This document shows, one piece after another, positions 1 to 9,153 of a stretch of 64,000 nt of DNA. The notes under the pieces are model-generated. The model made no database searches. It worked only from the letters and a program-made list of their open reading frames with translations, and was not told where the DNA came from. Where the stretch lies: the NCBI RefSeq assembly GCF_001667145.1, contig NZ_LZIF01000063.1:121352-185351 (forward strand), in the 5' to 3' direction. This DNA comes from Mycobacterium sp. 852002-51971_SCH5477799-a (GTDB taxonomy: Bacteria; Actinomycetota; Actinomycetes; Mycobacteriales; Mycobacteriaceae). Positions within the stretch are counted from its first letter, which is position 1. Every line of letters begins with the position of its first letter. The position numbers were made by a program, and so were the translations under genes.

Positions 1-3000
1 TCGACGGTCCAGGGCGACATGGTCAACCGCTGCGAGATGTTCGACGAGGACGAACTCGACTCCGCGATCGCAAGATTCGAACAGCTCGCGCGACCGCGAT
101 TGGAAAACACGGCCGCGCGCGTATTCGAGCACGTCTGGTCACATTTCGCGGCTCAGGACTGGGAAGCCACGGCTCAAACGGTCGCAGACAACTATGTCGG
201 AATCGATCACCGACGAATCGTCAGTGCCGAAACCCAGCACGGTCGAGATGAAGTGATCAGAGACCTGCAGGCGGCTGCGGAAGTCGGATTCAGCATCTCG
301 ATGGTGGGTGCCATTGCGATCCGCGGAGAACGTCTGGTCCTCGCACGAAGTCGCGCGTCCGGCCGCGACCCCAAGGCGATCCAAAACGATGCGCTCCACG
401 TAGTCGAGGTCGACGCCGACAAGCGAATCGCGGCCGTCATCTCGTACGACCCCGAAGACATCGAAGTCGCCATCGCCGAGCTCGAATCTCGATACCTCAT
501 TGGCGAAGCGGCCGTCCACGCGCGCACGTGGTCCGCCGTTGCGGGTAGTTACGCCGCGCTCAATAAGCACGAATTGCCGTTGACCACGCCGGACTGCGTC
601 AACGTCGACCACCGACGGGAGACCGCCTTTGGGCCCGGCGATGTGAATGCATACACCCGCGTGGGGTGGGACTCCGCGCAAACTACCAACCTCTACGTCG
701 AGCGAGTGCATCGACTGTGCGACACCGGAGCAATGGTCACCTATGCGGCGCACGAAACCTCGCAAGAGGGCTTGCGTGCGGAGTGGCGCGGCATCGCCGT
801 TTTCACGCTCAATGGCGACATGATCAACCGCACTGAGGTTTTCGACGAATCGGACCTCGATGCCGCGATCGTGCAGTTCGAGCAGCTGACCCGACCGGCG
901 CCGCAACTGGAAAATGCGGCAAGCCGGGTGTACAAGCGGTTCCAGGAGTGGTTCGCAGCACGCGACTGGGCAGCTCTCGCTGAAGGACTGGCCGAAGAGG
1001 TTTCCCACGACGATCGCCGGCGGGTCGTAGGTATGGGATTGCGACACGGCCGGGACGCCCTGATTGCCGAGGCGCGGGCCCTTGTGGCGATCGGCGTTAC
1101 GAACGCAACCTCGGATGTCATCGCTATCCGCGGTCAGCGCCTTGTCTTCAGCCGGATTCGGACGTGGGGCCGCGATCAGCGTCCCGAGGCGTTCCACACT
1201 GATGCCCTCGAGATTGTCGAAATCGACGCGGACGAGCGGATCGTGGCACGCGTGGTGTTCGACGTCGAGGATTTCGACGCCGCCGTCGCCGAACTAGAAG
1301 AGCGCTACCTCGCCGGGGAGGCAGCTGCCCATTTCCAGACGTGGTCGCTTGTGACAAAGGCTTTCGTGGAGCTGAATGAGCGGAGAATCCCTGCGACGAC
1401 GCCCGATTGGGCGAACATCGACAACCGACGACTCGCACCGATCGGCGCAGGTGATCTGGGCGCCTATCTCCATGCTGCTTGGGAGCTTTCGCCGCAGTCC
1501 CGAATCTACGCCGCGGCCGTGCATCGGCTGAGCAGCATCGGCGCGGTGCTCACCCATATGGCAATCGGTACCTCACCGGACGGGTTCGACGCTGAGTGGG
1601 GGCTGATCGACGTTCTGATATTTGACAGCGACCGGATCAGCCGCACAGAGCTTTTCGACGAGTCGGACCTTGACAGCGCCCTCGCGAGGTTCGATGAGCT
1701 GCATCCGGGCGCGCGAAAACTGGAAAATAGATCAAGCCAAATCAGCGACCGATTCCTGGCGTACTTCGCGGCACGCAACTGGGCTGCGATGGCCGAGATG
1801 ATCGCGGACGACTTTTCGAGTGACGATCGTCGTCGCGTGGTGGGGGCGGGCGTCCAAGTAGGTCGAGATGTCGATCTCGAAAATATGCGGGCTTGGGCCG
1901 ACGTCGGCATCGCGAACATCACGTCAGAAGTAATCGCAACCCGTGGTGAGCGCCTCTTCCTCGGTCGCACCCGCTTCTTTGGCCCCGAGCAAGGACCTAA
2001 CGCATTCCACAGCGAGGTGCTTGGTCTCGTCGAGATCGATAACGAAGACCGAATCGCATTCCGAGTCGTGTTCGACGTCGATGATTTCGATGGCGCCACC
2101 GCAGAACTAAACGCCCGGTACATCGCAGGCGAAGCAGCCACATACTCACATTCATGGTCGGTGATCACCCGGGCCTACGCCGTACTCAATCGACGTGAGC
2201 ACCCGCTGACGACAGCCGATTGGACGAACATCGATCATCGGCGAGGAGTGTCGTTTGCCCCAGGTGAAACGTCTACGCTCATCACCAATTGGGACGCCAC
2301 GCATGACTTAAACAATTTCGTCGAGGCGGTCCATCGGCTGAACGACTTCGGCGCTGTGGTCACCTCTGTGACGCACGAAACCTCGGATGAGGGCTTCCAC
2401 GCCGAGTGGCGAGTGGTCAGCGTGCTGACGATCGCAGGCGACCTAATCGACCGACTGGAAGTCTTCGATGAGTCGGACCTATCGGCTGCCCTCGCCCGCT
2501 TCGGGGCAATCCAGGCGCCGGCGCAACACCCGGAAAATGCGGCAAGCCGGCTTTATGAGCAATTCAAGGCGTGCTACGCGGCTCGCGACTTTGAAGCGAT
2601 GGCCGACATGTTGGCCGACAACGTCTGCACCGATGACCGTCGCCGAGTAGTCAATGCCGGCCTTCGAGAGGGTAAAGACGCTGTAGTTACAGAGATTTCG
2701 GCGATGGCCGCGCTCGACACTGGCCTGATGACGGACGTGATCGCGACGCGAGGAGCGCGCCTGGTTCTCAGTCGTGCTCAAATGTCAGGCTCAGACCAAG
2801 GATCCGATGGATTCTACGTGGTCGGTCTCGACATCCTGGAGCTCGACGCCGATGGCCGCGCCGTTGCGCGAATCGTGTTCGACCTGAACGACATGGACGC
2901 GGCGTTTGACGAACTCGATGCCCGATACGTCGCTGGCGAGGCCGCCCCCCATTCACATACGTGGTCGGTGGTGGCAGGCGTGCACGCGACATTCAACCGG

Positions 3001-5766
3001 CATGAATTTCCCCCGGCGGACTGGGTGACCATCGACCATCGGCGAGGAACACCATTCGCTTCCAGCGACATGACTTCGGCCATTCACACGCTCTTCGATC
3101 TCACGCCCGACTTTAGGGTGCATATCGAAAGGGTGCATCAACTCAGCAGTTTCGGTGCGGTGATCACCAACTATGCACACGGATCCTCGCCCGACGGCCT
3201 GGATGTCGACTGGCGCATGGTGATGCTTCTCGTTGTCGATGGCGACCGACTCACCCGTTGCGAGGTATTCGACGAGACAGACTCGGACGCAGCGGTCGAG
3301 CGGCTCGAAGAGCTCAGCAGGCAGCCATCCCGCCTGGAAAATGACGCAACCCGGGCAATCGAACAATTCTTGGCGCACTTCGCGGCCCGCGAGTGGGATG
3401 CCATGGCGCTCTTGATCCATGACGATTTTTGCTCGGACGACCGCCGTCGAGGCATAAACGCTGGAATCAGACGGGGCCGCGAGGTCGAGATGGCAAACTG
3501 GCGTGCCACTGCCGAGGTTTGGATGTCTGATGCGCGGGCGGCGGTACTTGCGACCCGCGGAGAGCGCCTTGCGCTCTTCCGATTCACCTTCGCAAGCCAA
3601 GATTCGCTTCCCGCAGCATTCCAAGCGGCGGCACTTTCCGTCGTGCAGGTCAACGGCGAGAACCAATGTGCTGCTGTGGTCATCTTCGACCAGGACGACT
3701 TTGAGAAGGCTTTTGAGGAACTCGAAACACGTTACCTGGGAAGGGAAGCGGCCACCCACAGGCGTACATGGTCGACTCTGTTGCGAAGTTTCGCCGCGTT
3801 CAACGAACACAGGCTTCCCTCGACGACGTCAGGTTGGGTGAATCTTGACCACCGGAGAGGCCGAGCGTTTTCGCCGGGCGAACTGGTTCCGTACATCCAT
3901 GCCACGTGGCAGGTGATGCCGCAAGCCAAGATCTACGTCGCGGCGGTGCATGGGCTGAGCGAACTCGGGGCGGTCGTCACCCAGTCGACGCATGGGACGT
4001 CGCCGGAGGGCTTTGACGCCGAGTGGCTCGAGGTGACCCTCCTGACGCTGGACGGTGACCTGATCAACCGCATCGAGGTTTTCGACGAGGCAGATCTCGA
4101 TGCCGCGCTGGCACGCTTCGATGCACTCAGCCCTCAGCCTGCACGGCTGAACAATGCGTTGCAGGAACGGTTTCTGATGCATTTCAGGGCCCGCGATTGG
4201 GACGCAATTGCCCACGGCTTCGCCGAGGACTACTACTGCGACGACCGCCGTCGAGTCGTGAATGCCGGAATCAGACATGGTCGCGATGCCGCAATCGAAG
4301 ATCTGCAGGTGGCCGCCGATATCGGCTTGATGACAACCGTCGCGGCGGACATCGTTGCCACCCGGGGCGAGCGGCTATTCATCACCCGCTTTGCAGCTTC
4401 AGGCCCAGACCACCCGGCAAAGCAACTCGACGTCCTGCAGATCATTGAGCACAACGCCGATGAACAGATTTCAGCATCCGTCCTGTTCGACGTTGACGAG
4501 ATGGACGCTGCGTTCGAAGAACTCGACGCCCGGTACGCTGCCAGTCAGCCGAGCGCTCAGGCGCACGTATGGTCGCTTATGGTGCAGACCTACGTGACGC
4601 TGAATCGGCACGAGATACCGTCAACCACCGCAGACTTCGTCAACGTCGACCACCGGCGCGGGATAACATTCGAGGCGGGCAACCTGGTCTCTTACGTCCA
4701 TGCCACGTGGGACGTCGCGCCGGACCTCGAACTGCGCATCGAAACGGTGCACCGACTGACCAGCACTGGATCAGTCATCACGCATACGGCGCGTGGAACG
4801 TCCCAAGAGGGCTTCGCTGCGGAGTGGCGAGAGACGGTCCTTTTCACGTTCGAGGGCGACCTCGTCAATCGCTGCGAGATGTTCGACGAGGCGGCCGTCG
4901 ATGCGGCGCTAGCCCGATTTGACGAATTACAACCGCAGGTGCGACACCTGGCAAACGCCGCGACGCGTGTGTACGAAAATCTGCTGGCGTACTACGCGGC
5001 GCGCGACTGGTCTGCGGTGACCGAGATTGTGTCTGCGGATCTCGACAGTGACGATCGCCGCCCCGTGGTCGGGGGCGGAACCCGGAACGGCCGGGATGCT
5101 CTGCTCGAAGACTTACGTGCCGTCGCCGCAGTGGGATTCGCGAGTGCGACGTCAGACGCCATCGCCACTCGAGGTGCGCGCGTCGCGCTGACCCGTGCCT
5201 GCTACTCGCGCAATTACGACGAACAAGACGAGTCCTATGTCGATTACCTGCAAATAGTTGAGATCGACACGGACACACGAATCACCGCCCTGGTCGCGTT
5301 CGCCGCTGAAGACATTGACGCCGCCTTTGAGGAACTCGAAACTCGCTACCTGGCCGGCGAAGCGGCCGCGCACGCCCGCACGTGGTCGGCGATCGTAGAA
5401 AGCTACGCTGCGCTCAGTAGGGGCGAACATCCGCCGACAACAACAGATTTCGTCGATATCGATCACCGGCGAGGTGCAGCGATGGCGCCCGGCGAGCTGA
5501 TCAAATTCCTCCGTAGCGCGTTGGAACAGACGCCCAACTTGACCATTCGTATCGCAGCGGTGCATCGGTTGAACCAGCGAGGCGCCGTCGTCACTCACGC
5601 GGCGAGTGGAACGTCGCCCGAGGGCTTCGAAGCCGAGTGGCGAGAGGTCAGCATTTTGACGGTTGGTGGCGACAGGCTCAACTGCATCGAGGTCTTCGAC
5701 GCGGTGGACCTCGACGCCGCGTTCGCGAGGTTCGACGAGCTCACCGGCAAAGATCAGCCAAAGTGA
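1..5766 (+). CDS. Giant tandem NTF2/SnoaL-like repeat protein (C-terminal part, 5' truncated by window edge)
   Basis: The frame is open from base 1, so the true start lies outside the window; 1921 residues are visible. The whole visible protein is a tandem array. Seven complete units of about 270 residues follow the tail of an eighth. Each unit has an A half and a B half. The A half starts near LEN-A-S-R, has an (F/Y)-AARDW helix, a DDRRRVV motif, an HGRDA motif and an ATRGERL strand. The B half starts near HxxTWS, has an (I/V)DHRRG motif, then AVHRL, EGF-AEWR and EVFDE-DLDAA-ARF. The alternating helix and strand pattern, about 135 residues per half, and the A-x-RDW and D-x-RR signatures fit the NTF2/SnoaL-like fold. 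That fold call is inference. The same units form the C-terminal two thirds of the protein at 19255-31671, so the missing N-terminus may carry a similar SARP-cyclase-ATPase head. Function unknown. Confidence 0.85.
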   Translation, partial: STVQGDMVNRCEMFDEDELDSAIARFEQLARPRLENTAARVFEHVWSHFAAQDWEATAQTVADNYVGIDHRRIVSAETQHGRDEVIRDLQAAAEVGFSISMVGAIAIRGERLVLARSRASGRDPKAIQNDALHVVEVDADKRIAAVISYDPEDIEVAIAELESRYLIGEAAVHARTWSAVAGSYAALNKHELPLTTPDCVNVDHRRETAFGPGDVNAYTRVGWDSAQTTNLYVERVHRLCDTGAMVTYAAHETSQEGLRAEWRGIAVFTLNGDMINRTEVFDESDLDAAIVQFEQLTRPAPQLENAASRVYKRFQEWFAARDWAALAEGLAEEVSHDDRRRVVGMGLRHGRDALIAEARALVAIGVTNATSDVIAIRGQRLVFSRIRTWGRDQRPEAFHTDALEIVEIDADERIVARVVFDVEDFDAAVAELEERYLAGEAAAHFQTWSLVTKAFVELNERRIPATTPDWANIDNRRLAPIGAGDLGAYLHAAWELSPQSRIYAAAVHRLSSIGAVLTHMAIGTSPDGFDAEWGLIDVLIFDSDRISRTELFDESDLDSALARFDELHPGARKLENRSSQISDRFLAYFAARNWAAMAEMIADDFSSDDRRRVVGAGVQVGRDVDLENMRAWADVGIANITSEVIATRGERLFLGRTRFFGPEQGPNAFHSEVLGLVEIDNEDRIAFRVVFDVDDFDGATAELNARYIAGEAATYSHSWSVITRAYAVLNRREHPLTTADWTNIDHRRGVSFAPGETSTLITNWDATHDLNNFVEAVHRLNDFGAVVTSVTHETSDEGFHAEWRVVSVLTIAGDLIDRLEVFDESDLSAALARFGAIQAPAQHPENAASRLYEQFKACYAARDFEAMADMLADNVCTDDRRRVVNAGLREGKDAVVTEISAMAALDTGLMTDVIATRGARLVLSRAQMSGSDQGSDGFYVVGLDILELDADGRAVARIVFDLNDMDAAFDELDARYVAGEAAPHSHTWSVVAGVHATFNRHEFPPADWVTIDHRRGTPFASSDMTSAIHTLFDLTPDFRVHIERVHQLSSFGAVITNYAHGSSPDGLDVDWRMVMLLVVDGDRLTRCEVFDETDSDAAVERLEELSRQPSRLENDATRAIEQFLAHFAAREWDAMALLIHDDFCSDDRRRGINAGIRRGREVEMANWRATAEVWMSDARAAVLATRGERLALFRFTFASQDSLPAAFQAAALSVVQVNGENQCAAVVIFDQDDFEKAFEELETRYLGREAATHRRTWSTLLRSFAAFNEHRLPSTTSGWVNLDHRRGRAFSPGELVPYIHATWQVMPQAKIYVAAVHGLSELGAVVTQSTHGTSPEGFDAEWLEVTLLTLDGDLINRIEVFDEADLDAALARFDALSPQPARLNNALQERFLMHFRARDWDAIAHGFAEDYYCDDRRRVVNAGIRHGRDAAIEDLQVAADIGLMTTVAADIVATRGERLFITRFAASGPDHPAKQLDVLQIIEHNADEQISASVLFDVDEMDAAFEELDARYAASQPSAQAHVWSLMVQTYVTLNRHEIPSTTADFVNVDHRRGITFEAGNLVSYVHATWDVAPDLELRIETVHRLTSTGSVITHTARGTSQEGFAAEWRETVLFTFEGDLVNRCEMFDEAAVDAALARFDELQPQVRHLANAATRVYENLLAYYAARDWSAVTEIVSADLDSDDRRPVVGGGTRNGRDALLEDLRAVAAVGFASATSDAIATRGARVALTRACYSRNYDEQDESYVDYLQIVEIDTDTRITALVAFAAEDIDAAFEELETRYLAGEAAAHARTWSAIVESYAALSRGEHPPTTTDFVDIDHRRGAAMAPGELIKFLRSALEQTPNLTIRIAAVHRLNQRGAVVTHAASGTSPEGFEAEWREVSILTVGGDRLNCIEVFDAVDLDAAFARFDELTGKDQPK

Positions 5767-6464
5767 CGGCGCCACCATCTCAACCTCTCTATCTGCTGGC
5801 GGACAGTCAGCCGCTGTTTTGGAAACGTGACGACAGACTGCTGCTCGAATACGCCCTCGATGGGTTGGCGCACAATGCACCGCTGACCGCGGCCTATATC
5901 GGCGTCTCCAACGGCGATCGTCTCGAGTTCTACGAAATCTTCGAAGCGGCAATGGATGCCGTGGGGATCACCGAGCGTCGCATGATCGATTCGTCGTTCG
6001 GCCCGGACGATCGCGCGTTCCTCGACGGTGCCCGGTTGATCGTCCTTGCGGGCGGCGATGTGTGGCTCGGCTGGAAAACATTCGAGGCAACTGGCATGAA
6101 AGACGTGATCCTGAGCCGGCACGCCAAAGGGGCGGTGCTACTGGGTATTTCGGCCGGGGCTGTACAGCTCGGGCGCTATGGGATTGTCGAGGCGCCGGAC
6201 ACCCAGGCGATGGAGCTGCTCGAGGTGTTCGATCTCGTCCCTTTCGTCATCGACGCGCACGACGAGCGAGCCGAATGGGCTCGCCTAACACGGGCGATTC
6301 AGACGCTGAAGGTATCGGTAGCGGGGCTCGGAATCCCTACCGGCGGTGGTGTTATTGCGCACGGGGATGGCGCCATCGAGGCCCTGCGTCGCCCAGCCCA
6401 CAGATTGACCTTCGACAGCGCTCGCGGGCTGCAGTCAGAATTGATCCCACCGATCACCGAGTAG
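5763..6464 (+). CDS. Peptidase S51 family protein (dipeptidase E / cyanophycinase-like)
   Basis: 233 residues, close to dipeptidase E in length (about 230) and shorter than typical cyanophycinases. GISAGA at residues 128-133 is the nucleophile elbow, with Ser130 as predicted nucleophile. AGGDVW around residue 97 matches the conserved glycine-rich loop of the family. No signal peptide is seen, so it is probably cytoplasmic. I chose the GTG at 5763 because it overlaps the TGA of the giant repeat protein as GTGA; in-frame codons upstream only read into that gene. The coupling suggests co-translation. It is tail-to-tail with the TPM gene and overlaps it by 11 bp. The substrate cannot be deduced; hydrolysis of Asp-X or isoaspartyl-type peptides is the family expectation. 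Confidence 0.8.
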   Translation: MTAPPSQPLYLLADSQPLFWKRDDRLLLEYALDGLAHNAPLTAAYIGVSNGDRLEFYEIFEAAMDAVGITERRMIDSSFGPDDRAFLDGARLIVLAGGDVWLGWKTFEATGMKDVILSRHAKGAVLLGISAGAVQLGRYGIVEAPDTQAMELLEVFDLVPFVIDAHDERAEWARLTRAIQTLKVSVAGLGIPTGGGVIAHGDGAIEALRRPAHRLTFDSARGLQSELIPPITE

Positions 6465-7374
6465 ACGTATTGCCTCGTCGTCGCGGCGTGCGGTGCGCCT
6501 CGAGGACATCGGCATTGGCGAGCGCCTGCGCCTGAGCGGCCAATGTCGATGCCCTGTTGGCATACGCGATTGCGTCGGTGTCGTTCCCCGTTTCCGTGCC
6601 GTGTGCAGCGGCCAGATGCCGTTTCGCCTCGTCGAGCCGCGCCTGGGCCTCGGATCCGATGTTGGAGCGATATCTGGCTACGTAGTCGGAGATTTGACGC
6701 ACCCTCGTGTCCGCGGTGGACAACGCCTGCTGCGCAGGATGATCGCCCCCGCCAATGTCCAAAGGCCCACCACTCCGGGCGGCGCGCCGGCGGCGGCGTG
6801 CACGCCACAGCATCAGCAAGAGCAGGAATGCGAGGATAAGCACGACCACGACGACGCCGATCGCGATCAGCGGCCACAGCGGCTTCGACGAGCTCGGCGG
6901 CTTAGACGAGCTGGTCGACTTATTCAACCCGTCGGCCGCGGCGATCGCCGCACCGCTCCAGTCTTTAGCGCCCAGTACCGGTTCGATCTGGGTGGTCCGC
7001 AGTTTGTTCGATTCGGCGGCTGCAAGGATCTGCGGCGGCACGCTGAACGCGTCCGCCGTGGTGTTGGTGGCCACGGCGAGCAGTGCGTCGTGGTCGCCCA
7101 TTCCGCTGGCCCTGCGGGTTCGATCGACCCAGTTGTCAGGTTTGAACCTGGAGAAGTTGTCGACGTAGACCACCCACAGCTGAATGTGGCGGTCGCGGTT
7201 GAGCCGGTCGATGGCGGCGCTGACGGTTGCCCGGTCAGAACCCGTCAACACCCCGGTGTTGTCAGTGATGTGATCGGTGAGCTTGGAGGGCGGCTGCGCG
7301 TCGGCGGGGCTTGCCCAAAGCAGCGCCGCTGTGAGGATCGTGAGGACGACGCCGAACAGGCGAAAAACCCGCAT
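6454..7374 (-). CDS. TPM-domain membrane-anchored secreted protein (Rv2345-like)
   Basis: 306 residues. A hydrophobic N-terminal signal ends near ASPADA. A TPM domain follows at about residues 30-150, with LTDHITDNTGVL at its start, a conserved feature of the family. After a Ser/Pro/Lys linker there is one strong transmembrane segment (about 170-192), then a basic stretch rich in Arg and a cytoplasmic tail predicted as coiled coil. The architecture matches mycobacterial Rv2345-type proteins. TPM domains have been linked to phosphatase activity and photosystem repair in other organisms; no role is established here. The 3' end overlaps the peptidase gene convergently. Confidence 0.8.
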   Translation of the reverse strand: MRVFRLFGVVLTILTAALLWASPADAQPPSKLTDHITDNTGVLTGSDRATVSAAIDRLNRDRHIQLWVVYVDNFSRFKPDNWVDRTRRASGMGDHDALLAVATNTTADAFSVPPQILAAAESNKLRTTQIEPVLGAKDWSGAAIAAADGLNKSTSSSKPPSSSKPLWPLIAIGVVVVVLILAFLLLLMLWRARRRRRAARSGGPLDIGGGDHPAQQALSTADTRVRQISDYVARYRSNIGSEAQARLDEAKRHLAAAHGTETGNDTDAIAYANRASTLAAQAQALANADVLEAHRTPRRRGNTSTR

Positions 7375-7589
7375 ACGGGTAATCTAGCCGTCAATTTGCG
7401 TAGGCGCGGGCGTAGCTTGAACCCCCAGTCGGCGGATTCAGCATCCGTCGTTCGAACGCCGGTGACCAGCAGAATCCGTGCGCCTGCTATCCCGGAATGA
7501 TCTCCGTGCGTACTGGACACCCTATGGTTAAGCGCGTAACCTCTGTCGCGCGACGACAGCATTTCCCGAGTGAAGGGCCATGAGGAACT

Positions 7590-8996
7590 TTGAGTGACAC
7601 CATTGCGGTCTTCAATCCGTCCACCGAGGAACAGATCGCGGAGGTCCCCGATTCGGACCAGGCGGCAGTCGACGCGGCGGTGGCCCGGGCCCGCGAGACC
7701 TTCGAGTCGGGCGTGTGGCGCAAAGCCCCCGCTTCACACCGCGCAAACGTCCTCTTCCGCGCTGCGCGCATCATCGAGGAACGTACTGAGGAGCTCGCCG
7801 CGCTCGAAGCCCAAGACAACGGCATGAACACGACCGCCGCGCGGCACATCATTCCGGTGTCGGTGGACATGCTGAAGTACTACGCCGGCTGGGTCGGCAA
7901 GATTCACGGCGAGTCGGCCAATCTCGTGTCCGACGGCCTGCTCGGCACCTGGGAGACCTACCACACCTTCACCCAGCTCGAGCCGGTCGGCGTCGTCGGC
8001 CTCATCATCCCTTGGAACGGGCCGTTTTTCGTCGCGATGCTCAAGGTCGCGCCCGCGCTCGCTGCGGGGTGCAGCGCGGTTCTCAAACCCGCCGAGGAGA
8101 CGCCGCTCACCGCGCTGAAATTGGAAGAGATCTTCCGCGAGGCCGGTCTGCCCGACGGTGTCCTGAACGTCATCACCGGCTATGGCGAGACCACGGGTGC
8201 CGCGCTTACCGCGCATCCGGATGTCGACAAGATCTCCTTCACCGGGTCGACGGAGGTCGGACGGCTGATCGTGAAGGCGGCCGCGGGCAATCTCAAGCGA
8301 CTTACGCTCGAGCTCGGCGGCAAATCACCGCTGATCATGTTCGACGACGCCAACCTCGACAAGGCGATCATGGGGGCCGGCATGGGTCTGCTCGCCGGCT
8401 CGGGCCAGAACTGCTCGTGTACCTCGCGTATATATGTCCAGCGCGGCATCTACGACAAGGTGGTCGAGGGCCTCGCCGGATTCGCGCAGATGCTGCCGAT
8501 GGGCGGCAGCGATGACCCCGATTCGGTTCTGGGACCGCTGATCAGCGACAAGCAACGCAAACGCGTGGAAGGCATCGTCAACGACGGCGTCGCCGGCGGC
8601 GCGCAGGTGATCACCGGCGGCAAGCCGATGGACCGCAAGGGCTACTTCTACGAGGCGACGATCATCACCAACACCACGCCGGACATGCGGTTGATCAAGG
8701 AGGAGATCTTCGGCCCGGTCGGCTGCGTGATCCCGTTCGACGACGAGGACGAGGTGATCGCCGCCGCGAACGACACGCACTACGGGCTCGCCGGCTCCAT
8801 CTGGACCGAGAACCTCTCTCGCGCCCACCGTGTCGTGAATGAGCTTCGCGCAGGGCAGATTTGGGTCAACTCCTCGCTTGCGGCGGACCCGTCGATGCCG
8901 ATCAGCGGTCACAAGCAGTCGGGGTGGGGGGGCGAGCGCGGCCGCAAGGGTATCGAGGCCTACTTCAATACCAAAGCGGTCTACATCGGCCTCTGA
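7590..8996 (+). CDS. Aldehyde dehydrogenase (NAD(P)+-dependent)
   Basis: 468 residues, full length for the ALDH superfamily. LELGGKSP contains the general-base Glu241, and GQNCSC contains the catalytic Cys275. The cofactor-site motif PWNGPF (near 140) and FTGSTEVG (near 215) are intact, as is EEIFGPV near residue 370. I chose the TTG at 7590 because a GAGGA Shine-Dalgarno sequence sits about 4 bases upstream and no better in-frame start precedes it. It oxidises an aldehyde to the acid; the substrate is not deducible. It stands alone on the plus strand and is convergent with the desaturase gene. Confidence 0.93.
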   Translation: MSDTIAVFNPSTEEQIAEVPDSDQAAVDAAVARARETFESGVWRKAPASHRANVLFRAARIIEERTEELAALEAQDNGMNTTAARHIIPVSVDMLKYYAGWVGKIHGESANLVSDGLLGTWETYHTFTQLEPVGVVGLIIPWNGPFFVAMLKVAPALAAGCSAVLKPAEETPLTALKLEEIFREAGLPDGVLNVITGYGETTGAALTAHPDVDKISFTGSTEVGRLIVKAAAGNLKRLTLELGGKSPLIMFDDANLDKAIMGAGMGLLAGSGQNCSCTSRIYVQRGIYDKVVEGLAGFAQMLPMGGSDDPDSVLGPLISDKQRKRVEGIVNDGVAGGAQVITGGKPMDRKGYFYEATIITNTTPDMRLIKEEIFGPVGCVIPFDDEDEVIAAANDTHYGLAGSIWTENLSRAHRVVNELRAGQIWVNSSLAADPSMPISGHKQSGWGGERGRKGIEAYFNTKAVYIGL

Positions 8997-9142
8997 TCGG
9001 CGAGCAGTGCGGTGACAGCCGCCGGGTCTTTGTAGTACACGTCGAGGTCGACGATCTTTTCGTGGCGTAGCGCACTATAAATTGATTTCCCGGCCGGGAA
9101 GGAATCTTTGCGAAGTGTAGACCGCGGTCGAGCGGTTGACAT
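8981..9142 (-). pseudogene. 53-codon fragment resembling the C-terminus of a SnoaL/NTF2-like protein
   Basis: A short minus-strand frame encodes a tail reading IYSALRHEKIVDLDVYYKDP. This resembles the last two strands of SnoaL-like proteins, which commonly end in a K-I-x-x-x-D-V-Y-Y-DP pattern. Nothing upstream supplies the rest of such a domain; the desaturase stop is 12 bases away. It is either a remnant or a chance match, and it overlaps the aldehyde dehydrogenase 3' end by 16 bp. A perfect 14-bp palindrome (TTCCCGGCCGGGAA, 9087-9100) lies inside it. Confidence 0.25.
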
Positions 9143-9153
9143 GACGCAAAGGT

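Noticed and set aside
2953..3810. Long minus-strand frame across the left giant gene
   Set aside because: High-GC antisense shadow; the plus frame is explained fully by the NTF2-like repeats.
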